Of a DNA stretch of 64,000 nucleotides, positions 44,383 through 54,525 are shown in pieces. The notes beneath the pieces were generated by a model. The model was not told where the DNA came from. It ran no database searches and saw nothing but the letters and a program-made list of their open reading frames with translations. This DNA comes from Gloeopeniophorella convolvens (taxonomy: Eukaryota; Basidiomycota; Agaricomycetes; Russulales): contig WTXD01000062.1 in NCBI GenBank assembly GCA_022496205.1, positions 62,001-126,000 of the forward strand. The letters run 5' to 3'. Each line of letters begins with the position of its first letter. Position 1 is the stretch's first letter. A program made the position numbers and the translations under genes.

Positions 44383-46182
44383 TCACCGGAAGGGTTCAAG
44401 GGCCTGCGGGAGGATCTGAGCGATGGCAGGACCGCTCGGTGGCTCGATTGACTGGTAGTACTGCAATGTGAAACCTCGAAATCAGCCTCTCGCGAGAAGG
44501 TCGCCGATCGATTCGAAACGTACAGTTCCCCACCAGGGACCGGCAGCCCACCAGAGCGCGCCGAGCCAGACACCACTCTGCTGCATCGAGCAGAGTGCGC
44601 CCTGGACAGCGGTAATGCAGTCTGCGTTCGAGCCGGCACCGATTTCACCGAGGAAGCCCTTCAAGTTGTTCGCCTTGAGCCACGCGGTCGCGTCTGCAAG
44701 ACGCTCCGAACCGATTGTCGGCGAGACGCACGTTTCGGACGTGCCAGAGCCATCCGAGTCGAGGTACTGGTGCATCTCTGCCGGGATGTTAGATACTCAT
44801 GGAAATTCTGAGAGGTGACCGGTGAAGACGCACGAATAGCGATGTTGTTGTTAGGATCCTTGATCGCGCCGAATGCGGCAGCATTGCCAGATGACGTCCA
44901 AGCTGCTCAAGATATTCAGACGTCGGGGGTAGTTGGGAAAGGGTGAGACGTACTCCAAGCACCGGTCCAGCTTGTGCCTTCTGCCAATATGAGCTGACTG
45001 GTGGCACCGGAGGCACGGATACCATTGACGGCGGCCTGATTGAGCGCGAAAGCTGTGGAGGCGGGTATTCCATTGGGCTCATTCATGACATCTGCAATTC
45101 GCATTGATGTAAGAGCAGTGACAGCGCACCAAATTACGAGTAGGGACTGACCGAAGATGACGTGGGTGTTAGATTTCTGCAAGATGATGAGCGCTAGAGG
45201 GCGAGTGCGTAAGGACGAGACTCACGAATTGGCTAGCAAGGTTGGTCCACCAGGTTTGGAAACTGAGACAGACAGTTAGTGCTATACGCCGCCCATCAAG
45301 AGCAAAGATATTTACGTGTTAGTATCGGAGATGGGGGCGCCGTTGTAGATCATGTAATTGTGCGCTAGGCGCAAACGTTAATGATTGTCACGAGCCTGGC
45401 ACCGGTGCAGACTCACGGTCGATGACGGCATAGGCACCCTTTCCGGTGATGTAGTTGACGATCTAACGGAGGTGTCAGCGCCGGCTACACAACAGACAAA
45501 TAAGCAACATGCGGTGGTAAGACCACCGAGGTAGGTGGAGTCGAATGGACCGGTCAGGCCAGTAGAGGGAGGACTCAGGCGCTCGACGAGGAATGGAATG
45601 CGGAAGGTGTTGAACCCATTCGAGACGAAGAACTGTAGGCGCATAAGCGTGTCATTGACGATTTCCCAAGGTGGCACTCACGTCAATACTGGAGGGTGAC
45701 GGCCACGTATAATCCTTTCCAAGGGTACCGGGGATGACGGTGTTCCCGAACTCGGCACCGGATTCGCTAACGCCGAAGTACTGGAACTTCGTGAGCGATC
45801 CCGCGCACAGGCTGTTGGTAGGTCCAGTCGGAGCTGAGCTCGTCGAGGAGGACGACTGGCTTGTGGTCTTGGTAGTTGAAACGGAAGACGAGGACGAGCT
45901 AGACGCAGCACCAGGTTGGCATTGCGAGTAGTCTGGATGCATCCAGTGAGCATGAAACGCGACGCCCTTCCGCCTGCAATGGCTTACAGGGGTTCAGGAA
46001 CACGCAGTGGGACCCTGCATCGCAGACAGTGCCACCCGTATAGTTAATGCCCTGCAAAGGAATTAGAGAGATACGAGCCTTTGAAGCACGAACACACTCA
46101 CACCACACTGCCCCCAGACAGAGACGGAGAGCGCAGGGGTGACGCTCAAGGCGAGCGCAAGTACAGCACTTAGAGACCTCAT
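44383..46182 (-). CDS. Secreted GH5 endoglucanase with N-terminal CBM1, copy A
   Basis: Endo-beta-1,4-glucanase (GH5, subfamily 5 type) secreted for cellulose cleavage. Signal peptide MRSLSAVLALALSVTPALS, then CBM1 ([28 protein letters not shown]), a Ser/Thr linker and the catalytic domain. Key segments: [62 protein letters not shown] (acid/base Glu in NEP), [40 protein letters not shown] (nucleophile Glu) and [13 protein letters not shown]. The last exon, YYQSIEPPSGPAIAQILPQA, ends at 44383. About ten short introns are needed; CBM1 itself is split by introns. A TATA box lies 64 bp upstream. Tandem with copy B. Confidence 0.92.
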
Positions 46183-47552
46183 TGTTGAGTGATTTAGCCG
46201 AGCTTGAGACACGGATGAGTACAAGCGAGAAGAGAGAGCCCCATCTTTATACCAACAGGACACACACTTCGTCGAGGTAAACGGCCGCACCGATGAATAT
46301 CCCCCTCATTTCCCCACGAACTTGTCACATGTGTAAAATCAGACGCGCGGCGACGGGCGTTGCAAGTAACTTCCAAAGACATTGCCAAGAACTCGGGGGA
46401 AAATCAGACCGTAGTAGCTAATGCCACCTGATCAGGTCGGGCTTGGCAGCGTGACGCTTTGGGAGGGAGCTGGTCAGAGACAACGCCAACAAGTCAGGCA
46501 TGAGCCGAGCCTGTTGGAAGAGACCGAGAACTTGCCGCTATTTACGGTTAGAAATGAAAGTGGTTTGCTGGCAACGACCCCTCTTGCAGCCGAAAACTCG
46601 CCGTCGAAGCATCTGCGGTCACGAGGTCAGTAGTAACTAAACGAGAGGAAGTAGCAAATCATAAGTTAGTCTGCAACGGACGGTATATGAAGAGACCTGA
46701 TTTACTTTGAGCTGAGAGCATAGATTTGCAGCCATGAGATGGCAGACTGCGACGCTACAAAGAACCTTCGATGAATATATTGAGCGAAAGTTCGGAGTCA
46801 GAGTCGGACTCAGTGATAACCGTAAGCATCCTCTGCATTGCCGATCCCATAGATGCTGAAGGCCCGACAGCGCATTGATCTTAGCCGAGCTCTGTCCAGG
46901 GTTACACCTCGCACAGTCTGACCGTATCGCATTGATGCGGCGGATGAGGCTCGGAGTTGTTCTGCTGGCTTCGAGAGCCTTGATACCCTATGGAAACGCG
47001 ATATAAGAACGTCGCTGAGTTTCCGAAGACAGATCCCAGCACAAGCACGTCTTAGGTTGCAGTAGGCGTAGACTGACGGCCAGGTGGGGAAGACAGAGCC
47101 TGCGAGAGTTGCGCCGTCGGACCCGTACCGCCGACAGCCCAGTGGGCTCAGCTCCAGTTCACATTGCAATTGCTACATTCCTAAGGCCTTGTCCCATTGC
47201 CAGCGAGAGAACATCCTGTAGGCTATTTGTGATACAGTCAGCGACCCAACTTGATGACCCGATGGCATCCTTACCCAGTGCCAACCGCGATGCACATCCC
47301 CGGGGACCCTGGAACGGATGGGAAACCATGAATAAAAGAGGTCATCAGGAGACTACCGCCTCCGGCGAGGCCTCGAGCCGTCAACTCCGACAGAAAGGTG
47401 TCAGATGCAGCAGAGCTTGGTTTTTCACTCACACTGAAACACCGGGATTTGAGTAGAGGCTCATCCTGAGGGTGCGAAAGAAGAAATCCCTGATATTTTC
47501 AAGATGGAGAGACTTATACAGACACACAGCGTGATATGACACACGTGACGAT
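46183..47552. other. Intergenic region between the two GH5 genes
   Basis: Contains the copy A promoter (TATA box at 46245-46251) and the copy B 3' flank. Several short antisense frames have no recognisable features. Confidence 0.4.
46245..46251 (-). promoter_or_regulatory. TATA box, GH5 copy A
   Basis: TATAAAG on the minus strand, about 64 bp upstream of the start codon. Confidence 0.6.
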
Positions 47553-49450
47553 CTAGAGGAAGGGCTCGAGCGCCTGAGGAAGAACTTCAGCGACAATGGG
47601 GCCATCCGGAGGCTCGATGGAGGTGAAGTACTGTGTGCCATTTGATGGTGAGTCAGCATCAACGCATTGTTGTGCAGAGGAAAGACCCACGTCTCCCCAC
47701 CACGGACCAGCAGCCCACCAGAGCGCACCAATCCACACACCGCTCTGCTGCATTGAGCACAGAGCGCCCTGAACAGCGGTGATACAGTCCTGGTTGGAGC
47801 CCGCGCCGATCTCACCGAGGAAACCCTTGAGGTTGTTCTGCTGGAGCCACGTGGTCGCGTCGGCGAGGCGCTCAGCGCCGATCGTCGGGGACACACAAGT
47901 AGCGTTAGTGCCGGAGCCGTCAGAGTCAAGGTACTGATGCATTTCTGTTGTGTTCAAAGCAATGCGTGAGATCAGTGATCAATACGTGACTGAAGTACAA
48001 ACCAATGGCCAAGTTATTGTTAGGGTCCTGAATAGCACCGAAAACCTCGCTGTTGCCGGAAGATGTTGTCCAAGCTTTGGGTCAAGCGATAAGTCTTGGA
48101 GAATCGAGCACAAGTGACGAAACTCACTCCAGGCACCAGTCCAGCTCGTCCCCTCGACCAAGATGAGTTGTTCGGTGGCACCAGAAGCACGAATACCATT
48201 GACAGCAGCTTGATTCTGAAAAGTATCTCAGCATAGGAACACGTTCTTGAGTGAGCATCTTACAAGAGCGAAAGCGGTCGAAGCAGGGATACCATTGGGC
48301 TCATTCATAACGTCTGGCACAACATGTCAGAGAAAGAAAGGGCTATAATGCGTATTGTGCACGAACCGAACATGACGTTGGGGTTAGATTTCTGCAGGGA
48401 CATCAGGGCCGAATCCAACCAGGATGTATCGGGCAGTACTCACGAACTCGTTAGCGAGGCTGGTCCACCCTTGAAGTTCAAGTCAGTGGACCAGCGAGAC
48501 CTCGAGAGAGAACTCAACCCACAGGTTTGGAAGCTAAAGAGGGTTGAGTAAATAGTTGATCGGTCAGCTCGGTAGGGCACTCACGTGGCAGTGTCAGAGA
48601 TGGGTGCGTTGTTGTAAATCATGTAGTTATGGGCTGCAGGAAACTTCATTTGTCCAGTACCCGAAAGCACGGGTACGCTCACTTACGGTCAATGAGGGCA
48701 AAGGCGCCCTTGCCGGTGATATAGTTAACAATCTGATCGTGGAGTAAATAAGCGTGTTATATAGAGGTACGCAGCAACTTACTGTCGTGAGGCCGCTCAG
48801 GTAGGTTGAGTCGAATGGGCCTGTCAGACCAGTCGCTGGAGGGCTGAGACGTTCCATCAAGAACGGGATGCGGAAAGTGTTGAACCCGTTTTCGACGAAG
48901 AACTACAGTTCACATGAAAGATGAGCAAGTGTTCCGAGCAACGCTGGGTCGAGGTGCGGTGCTCACATCAATGCTAGACGGAGAGGGCCACGTGTAATCC
49001 GTCCCAAGAACACCTGGGATGACGGTGTTCCCGAACTCGGCGCCAGACTCGCTGACGCCGAAGTGCGTGAACTTCGTGAGCGATCCCGAGCAGAGGCTGT
49101 TGGTGGGACCCGTTGGAGCGGAGCTTGTGGACGACGGTGTGGTTGATCCAGTGGTCGTTGAAGCAGTGCTGGACGCCGTTCCGGGAAGACACTGCGAGTA
49201 GTCTGAAGGCTTATTAGCACATAGATACTGTACAGGCTCGCACACATACAGTCATTCACGTAGGTACAAGCGCTACCAGAATCGCAGGTGGTGCTTCCGG
49301 AGTAGTATACCCCCTGCGAAGACGATTTAGGGACCCTTCGCATAGATGAGAGCACGTGTCACGTACGCCGCATTGTCCCCAGACCGAAACCTGGGCGAAC
49401 GCTGGTGCAACGCTCAAGGCGAGCGAAACGGCGGCGAACAACGACTTCAT
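47553..49450 (-). CDS. Secreted GH5 endoglucanase with N-terminal CBM1, copy B
   Basis: Paralogue of copy A with the same domain order and intron plan. Signal peptide [22 protein letters not shown]1 [32 protein letters not shown]; then a Ser/Thr linker. Catalytic segments are [89 protein letters not shown] and [14 protein letters not shown]. The end is [20 protein letters not shown]. Both catalytic Glu residues are present. An in-frame upstream Met (49486) would add a non-signal leader, so 49450 is preferred. A TATA box lies about 57 bp upstream. Confidence 0.92.
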
Positions 49451-50055
49451 GTCCAAGTCAATACCCGGGCTAAGAAGACAATGCACATACCAGCAAGGAC
49501 GGTCGCTTTATATCTCAGCTTGGGGGCCGTAAGTTGCGACGCAGTGCCGACGATTATCCTCGACAATTTTCCATCTTACCGTCACACGCTGGCGGGCTGA
49601 TGGAGTTCATCACCTTCGGCTAGTTCATGCATCCATGAGAAAGCCCCCAGCATCCCCCACAAGGCTTCGGAGAAAATCAGGAAGAGTGTATCGAGCACAT
49701 GATGAGGAACATCGGCGGTTCTAACTTCTGCGAGAGTGATTATGTTGAGACGGTAGGGTGAAATCCTTCAGATTCGTCAGGCATCTTGACTAAAACAAAG
49801 CACTTGCATCACTACTGCGCTGCAAAAGCGGTCAGGAGCAAACGTAGTGGATTACTGGGGACCGAAAAGTCCCCGCAGAAGCAACAACAATCGTGCTAGG
49901 AGAAACTGGTTGGGCAGCGGTGGAGCGTTTGGCACCCATAAATAGTAGGCACACTGCTGGTGATAAAAATAGAATGAGCGGCAGAACGTTATGAGCGAAC
50001 GAGCTGTTCGGCACACTCACCGTATTCCCGTAGCTATGAACATCCATTTCAACAT
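49451..50055. other. Intergenic region GH5 copy B to SARAF
   Basis: Copy B promoter with TATA box at 49506-49513 and the SARAF 3' flank. Nothing else was recognised. Confidence 0.4.
49506..49513 (-). promoter_or_regulatory. TATA box, GH5 copy B
   Basis: ATATAAAG on the minus strand about 57 bp upstream of the copy B start. Confidence 0.6.
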
Positions 50056-51132
50056 TTATCGGGCATTTGAGCCTCCGTATCCTGTGCTTCTCCTCATGGG
50101 CCCCATGCTTGATGAACCTTCTGCTCTGTCTTCGCTCCGATAAGTCGACGATCGCGGTGGCGAATGCGCCCTAGCAGGTCGCGGAGCAGGGCCAGAGTCG
50201 TAGCCTCGGTAGCCACGATCGTTTTCCCAGTCATAGCGTCTCGGTTGAGGCTCGGTGTTGCGCTGGCGAGTGTAAAGATAAGTCCCCAGACCGCCGAGCG
50301 CCGCTCCGCTCCAGAATCCGAAGGGGGCTTGGCCATCCCGCACCTGAGCAGACGCAGCAGGCTTTGCAGTGAAGTTCGAATCTGAAGGATGCTCGGAGTA
50401 TGGAGGGGGTGGTCGACGATTGTTACTACCGGAGCCTCCTGAGAACCAACCAGAACCAGGGGTAGGGCCAGGCTGGGGCGGGTGTGGGCGTGGGCGCGGG
50501 AGCGACCACGAACCACTGAACCAGCTGCCGTCCCCGATCCTGTACAGGATGAATAGAAGGACTCCAAGGATTCCAAGGAGGAATAGAAACTCGGAGAAGA
50601 CGGCGGCTGCCAAGCACTCAGTTTAGATAACCAAGAACCGGAAATTATGGCAACCCACAAGACGAGGACCCCTGTTCCTGGTAAGAGCTGGGCCTGGGCT
50701 GCTGCAGGGCCCTGGGGACGTCGAGGAGACGGTACTCCAAAGAGCAAGACCCTGGCAGCTAAAGTGAGCGGGTATGGCATCAATGAAGAGCTTCTTCGCA
50801 CCTTTGAGAACGTATAGGTCTCCCGGGCCTTCCCATCCTTCACAAGACACTTCAACGCGTCCCAATCGCAGAGTATCAGGAAGGTCAGTTTCGCACTTGA
50901 ATCTGTTTCAATATCCAGCAGGGGAGCCGACGGGAGATGCTGGACACACCTTCCAATCCACCTCTGTGCCCCGACCTCCTATATTCGTGCACCGAATCAC
51001 GTCCGGCGTGAACACCTTGCATGCTTTGCCTTTGCAGACGAGTTGGGGGATGGACTTTCCGCGCCTGGCCAGAGTGGGTTCATCCTTGTACAGAGTCAAG
51101 GCAGGGATATCCGCGAGCTTGATGCGAGACAT
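50056..51132 (-). CDS. SARAF: SARAF-like protein (store-operated Ca2+ entry regulator family)
   Basis: In animals SARAF (TMEM66) is an ER membrane protein that slows STIM/Orai-mediated Ca2+ entry. The lumenal domain is clear: MSRIKLADIPALTLYKDEPT, LARRGKSIPQLVCKGKACKV, FTPDVIRCTNIGGRGTEVDW, CEADLPDTLRLGRVEVSCEG and WEGPGDLYVLKGSCALEY. These match the spacing of the conserved cysteines. A single membrane helix follows (FSEFLFLLGILGVLLFILYR), then a Pro/Gly/Ser/Arg-rich cytosolic tail with APFGFWSGAALGGLGTYLYT. The start lacks an obvious signal peptide; an upstream exon may be missing. The fungal role is unknown, since STIM/Orai partners are not generally found in fungi. Confidence 0.88.
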
Positions 51133-51547
51133 GGGAGTTGTGCCGGTTCACCGTCTGTGAAGAGTTGCGTCGCTTTTAAAGCTCACGACTTGCGCTACAG
51201 CCACAGATGGAACTTGCAGGGCGCCTCATATCCATGCTATAGATCATTGGCTAAGAGTACGTGTACTTGTTCTGTGCTGCGGCCACGTTGATATTTGGGG
51301 GCTGACGTGGAGGCGGTAGATGCAGTGGACGCGGCGCGGTCCAGACGCGTTCGAAACACAGCAGCTCTTTGCGCCCTTTCGCACCGTTCGCACCTGAGTC
51401 AAGTACGGCTCCACTCCCAGTACCGCGGAGAGCTTATCGCTACACCATCAGTCCGCAATCAGTTGGCGGGAGGTACTGCGGCCTACTACTGTAGGCACTT
51501 CTATTAGGCGCGCAAAAATAATCGAAGTACTCCAGAAATGGCAGTAT
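51133..51547. other. Intergenic region SARAF to OPT gene
   Basis: SARAF upstream region and OPT 3' flank. No feature was recognised. Confidence 0.3.
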
Positions 51548-54199
51548 TCAAGACGGGCAACCTCCGCACATCCCAAAACTGCACCCCCAGCAGCTCGCCA
51601 CACCGATACCAAACGTCCGTAGCACCAAGCAGACAATGCTCATCGCACCTTCGCCGAGCACGAAGCCGCTGGCTACGACAATGAGACGGATATCACCACC
51701 GTTACCCTTCGGAGCGAGCTTGGTGTGATAGATGTATTCGACAACGCCTCCAACTAGCCGTGCGAGCGAGAATGAAGGCGTATTGAGGAACCCGATGGCG
51801 AAGGCTACTCCTGAGGGTATCCACTTCGCGTACCACAGCCCGCGCCTCGCGGCGTGCGTCTTGAAGGCCGAGACCATGGCAAAGAGAACCGCAGAGCCGA
51901 TCATGAAGAGCGCACTCTTCTCAGGGAGATGACCATCGCCTGCCTACTGATCAGATAAGATGTACAACGCATAGCGCAGAAAGCTTACGGAGTAGTCTCG
52001 CAAGACTGAGCCAGACGTAAGCTGTTGGAGCAGGAAACATAGGTCCGGGAATGGTGTACGCCCTGTTGTACAGGATGTATGCAGTCACTGTAACGGGGAT
52101 TGAGAGCGTCGATCCAATAAGTTGCCCATAGAACTGTGCTCTGGGAGAAGCTTGGACGAGATGGCCTGTCTTCAAGTCTTGCATGAGGTCCCCTGCCCTG
52201 CAATAAAGCACTGCTTCAACACCGCATTCAAATGAAGAAAAAAATATCACTCACTGTTGAGCACCAGCTTCAGCAACACCACCGGCGATGATATTTGCGA
52301 CGACGTTTCCGGGTTGAATAATTGCGAAAAGAAGCTGGCTAATCTTACCCAACCCGCTGACAGGATTGAGATCCGTTTCGCCAAGGGCACGAACCCTTTC
52401 GGAGATGATGAGAAAAAACATACTGTACGGAACGTAGTGTATGACACACCCAAGAATGCTCAGAAGTGCCCCCGTGACAAAGGAAATCAACGTTGCCCAT
52501 GGTTTGATTCCCTCTTTTCCGAAGACAAGCCAGACAACGAAGATGCCAGAAACGACGCTGGCACCGATGCCCCAGAGCACCCATCTTCTTGGCACCAACC
52601 TGTCTTCCGTCTCAACTTCGTGGTCATCTTCCGACCCTTGGGCGGCGGCTCCACGTTTTGTGACGAGGTTGATGACATATTCCCAAGCGACAGGAACGAG
52701 AGCTACCAGGCTGTCGGAGGACATGATTGCTAGAGAGGTCCACAAAATCCAGCCACGAGCCCCAGTTGTCATATCACCGACAGGTCCGGGAGCCCATTCG
52801 TAGTACTTGGAGAGAGGGGACAAAATGCCCCACCCGACCAGCATGCCCTGTGCAAGTATCAGTAATTATCAAGTGTCGCACTCAAAAGTGGTAACTGACG
52901 AGATTCATGCTTAGAGTTGTAGGGAATCCCATGATAATGCCTATGTACGGGATGTACGTGAATATGAATATGGCTCTTCTGAACCACCTTACCTTGTCCA
53001 ACGTACGACAAACTCGGGGTGAAAGTCCAGAGCCAATTCCGGGCCAGGTACCCTCCAAACAAAGGGATGGCAAAAACAACGGGGAAGAAGTACGCCAGCA
53101 GCTGGACAGGCATCATCAGCATCGGTCAACAGTTTCGGATTGAACCTGTTACGGTCAGTGCACTCGATGCCAGGAAGCTCCATCCGAGGGCAGACCAGCC
53201 TTCGTTCTGGACCACATCAAGAGTTTCTATTTCGGGATCTTGTTCATCATCCACCATGTCGGGAGTGTGGGACGGTTCTTCATCGTCTTGAAGGTTAAGG
53301 GGGCTATAACCACGACGCTCTCGCAGCCCAGAGTTGGCTGCAGGCATCTTGTGGAGGACTGAGATGACTTGGGCAGTCGCAGTCCCGGAAGGAAACGCGA
53401 GTTGCTCCTCCACGATCTACTCCTACGAATCAGGCTACCTGCCCAAAACCTTGAAGCACAACCCACCACTTGCTTCCGTATTGGAGGAGACATGAAAACA
53501 CTGGTGGGATATAAGTGGCGCGTGGAGAGAGAAGACATCGAATCTCACCCAAAGTAAGCGACAGCGCAAGACCAGCATATTGCAGAAGCCCAAGTGAGCG
53601 TTATAGGAGGAGATCCGTCCCTCTCCTCGTCGAGGAGGCTCAAAGCGGGGATTATGCCAACGAAACCCGCCGCCAGTGGCATCTAGGACATATTAGTGAG
53701 TTGAGACGACGCTCACTGCCGCGCAAAGACATGAACCTGCCGTTCCGGTCGCGACTGCAGTTGTCTGGAGCACCACATTCTCCTGGGGAGTGATAGGTGT
53801 GGGCAATAACTTGGATATTAGGAATCCGATAATTGATGATTGGAGAGACATCCTGGAAGCCACTTTAGGAGAGAGGATGTGATGTAGAAATGGAGACCGC
53901 ACATGCTGATCCACCCCGTTTGCAGACCAAAGTAAAGGTTGGTAAAGCAGAGCAAGCACCCAATGAGCAGGCCTAACAGGACTGCACGGGGCTGCGACGG
54001 AACTCATTAGGGAACATTTTGTTTCCGGCAGAGAACACATCTCACCGTGAGCTCTGGACTCGCAACAGATTTGAGGAGAGTCCCTGTTGCACGGGGAAGC
54101 CTGCAAACGGCACATGTGTTACTGCAGCTTAAATGAGCAGACTGGTAGCGGAACGCACCGAAAGCGCGTGCGCATGCCGTTCAGGAAGGATGGCGGCAT
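51548..54199 (-). CDS. OPT family oligopeptide transporter
   Basis: Proton-coupled plasma-membrane transporter for small peptides or metal chelates. From a start MPPSFLNGMRTRF (54199), exons join to SVASPELTPRAVLLGLLIGC, LLCFTNLYFGLQTGWISM, LLPTPITPQENVVLQTTAVA (family signature), EEQLAFPSGTATAQVISVLH, MMPVQLLAYFFPVVFAIPLF, MLVGWGILSPLSKYYEWAPG and RALGETDLNPVSGLGKISQL. Then come VVANIIAGGVAEAGAQQAGD, MQDLKTGHLVQASPRAQFYG, SGVAFAIGFLNTPSFSLARL and VVASGFVLGEGAMSIVCLVL, with a Gly/Cys-rich end. About ten introns are needed. One 51-nt intron before RALGETD is a multiple of three and stop-free, so its retention would not break the frame. Confidence 0.87.
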
Positions 54200-54525
54200 A
54201 CACGCAGCCTAACCGCCAGGTATGGGAAGGAAGCGGGTGGGGTGGGCGCGAGGTTGCCACTACGGTGGTGGTCCGGGAAGCGAGAGACTGCTGACTGTAA
54301 CTCGAGGTAACTCGCCATGACGCGAAGCCAGCGCGAAAGCGCGTTCCTCGTCAAATTAGGAAATCCGGGATTCGGGCCGTCCCTCCGGCGCAGATATCTC
54401 AGATCGGCTGTGCTCGGTGAACTGACTCGGTCTCGAGTCAGCGCTACCTCTCCAGCTATCCTTCATCTCTCAGCCCGTTTTGTGTTCTTATCGGCATACC
54501 TGGACATCCAGTCGCACCTGCTTCT
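54200..54525. promoter_or_regulatory. Divergent promoter region OPT/MetRS
   Basis: About 325 bp between the proposed OPT and MetRS start codons, which point away from each other. No clear TATA box. Confidence 0.35.

Noticed and set aside
46421..47456. Several 70-119 codon frames between the GH5 genes
   Set aside because: No domain, conflicting strands, no splice-consistent model.
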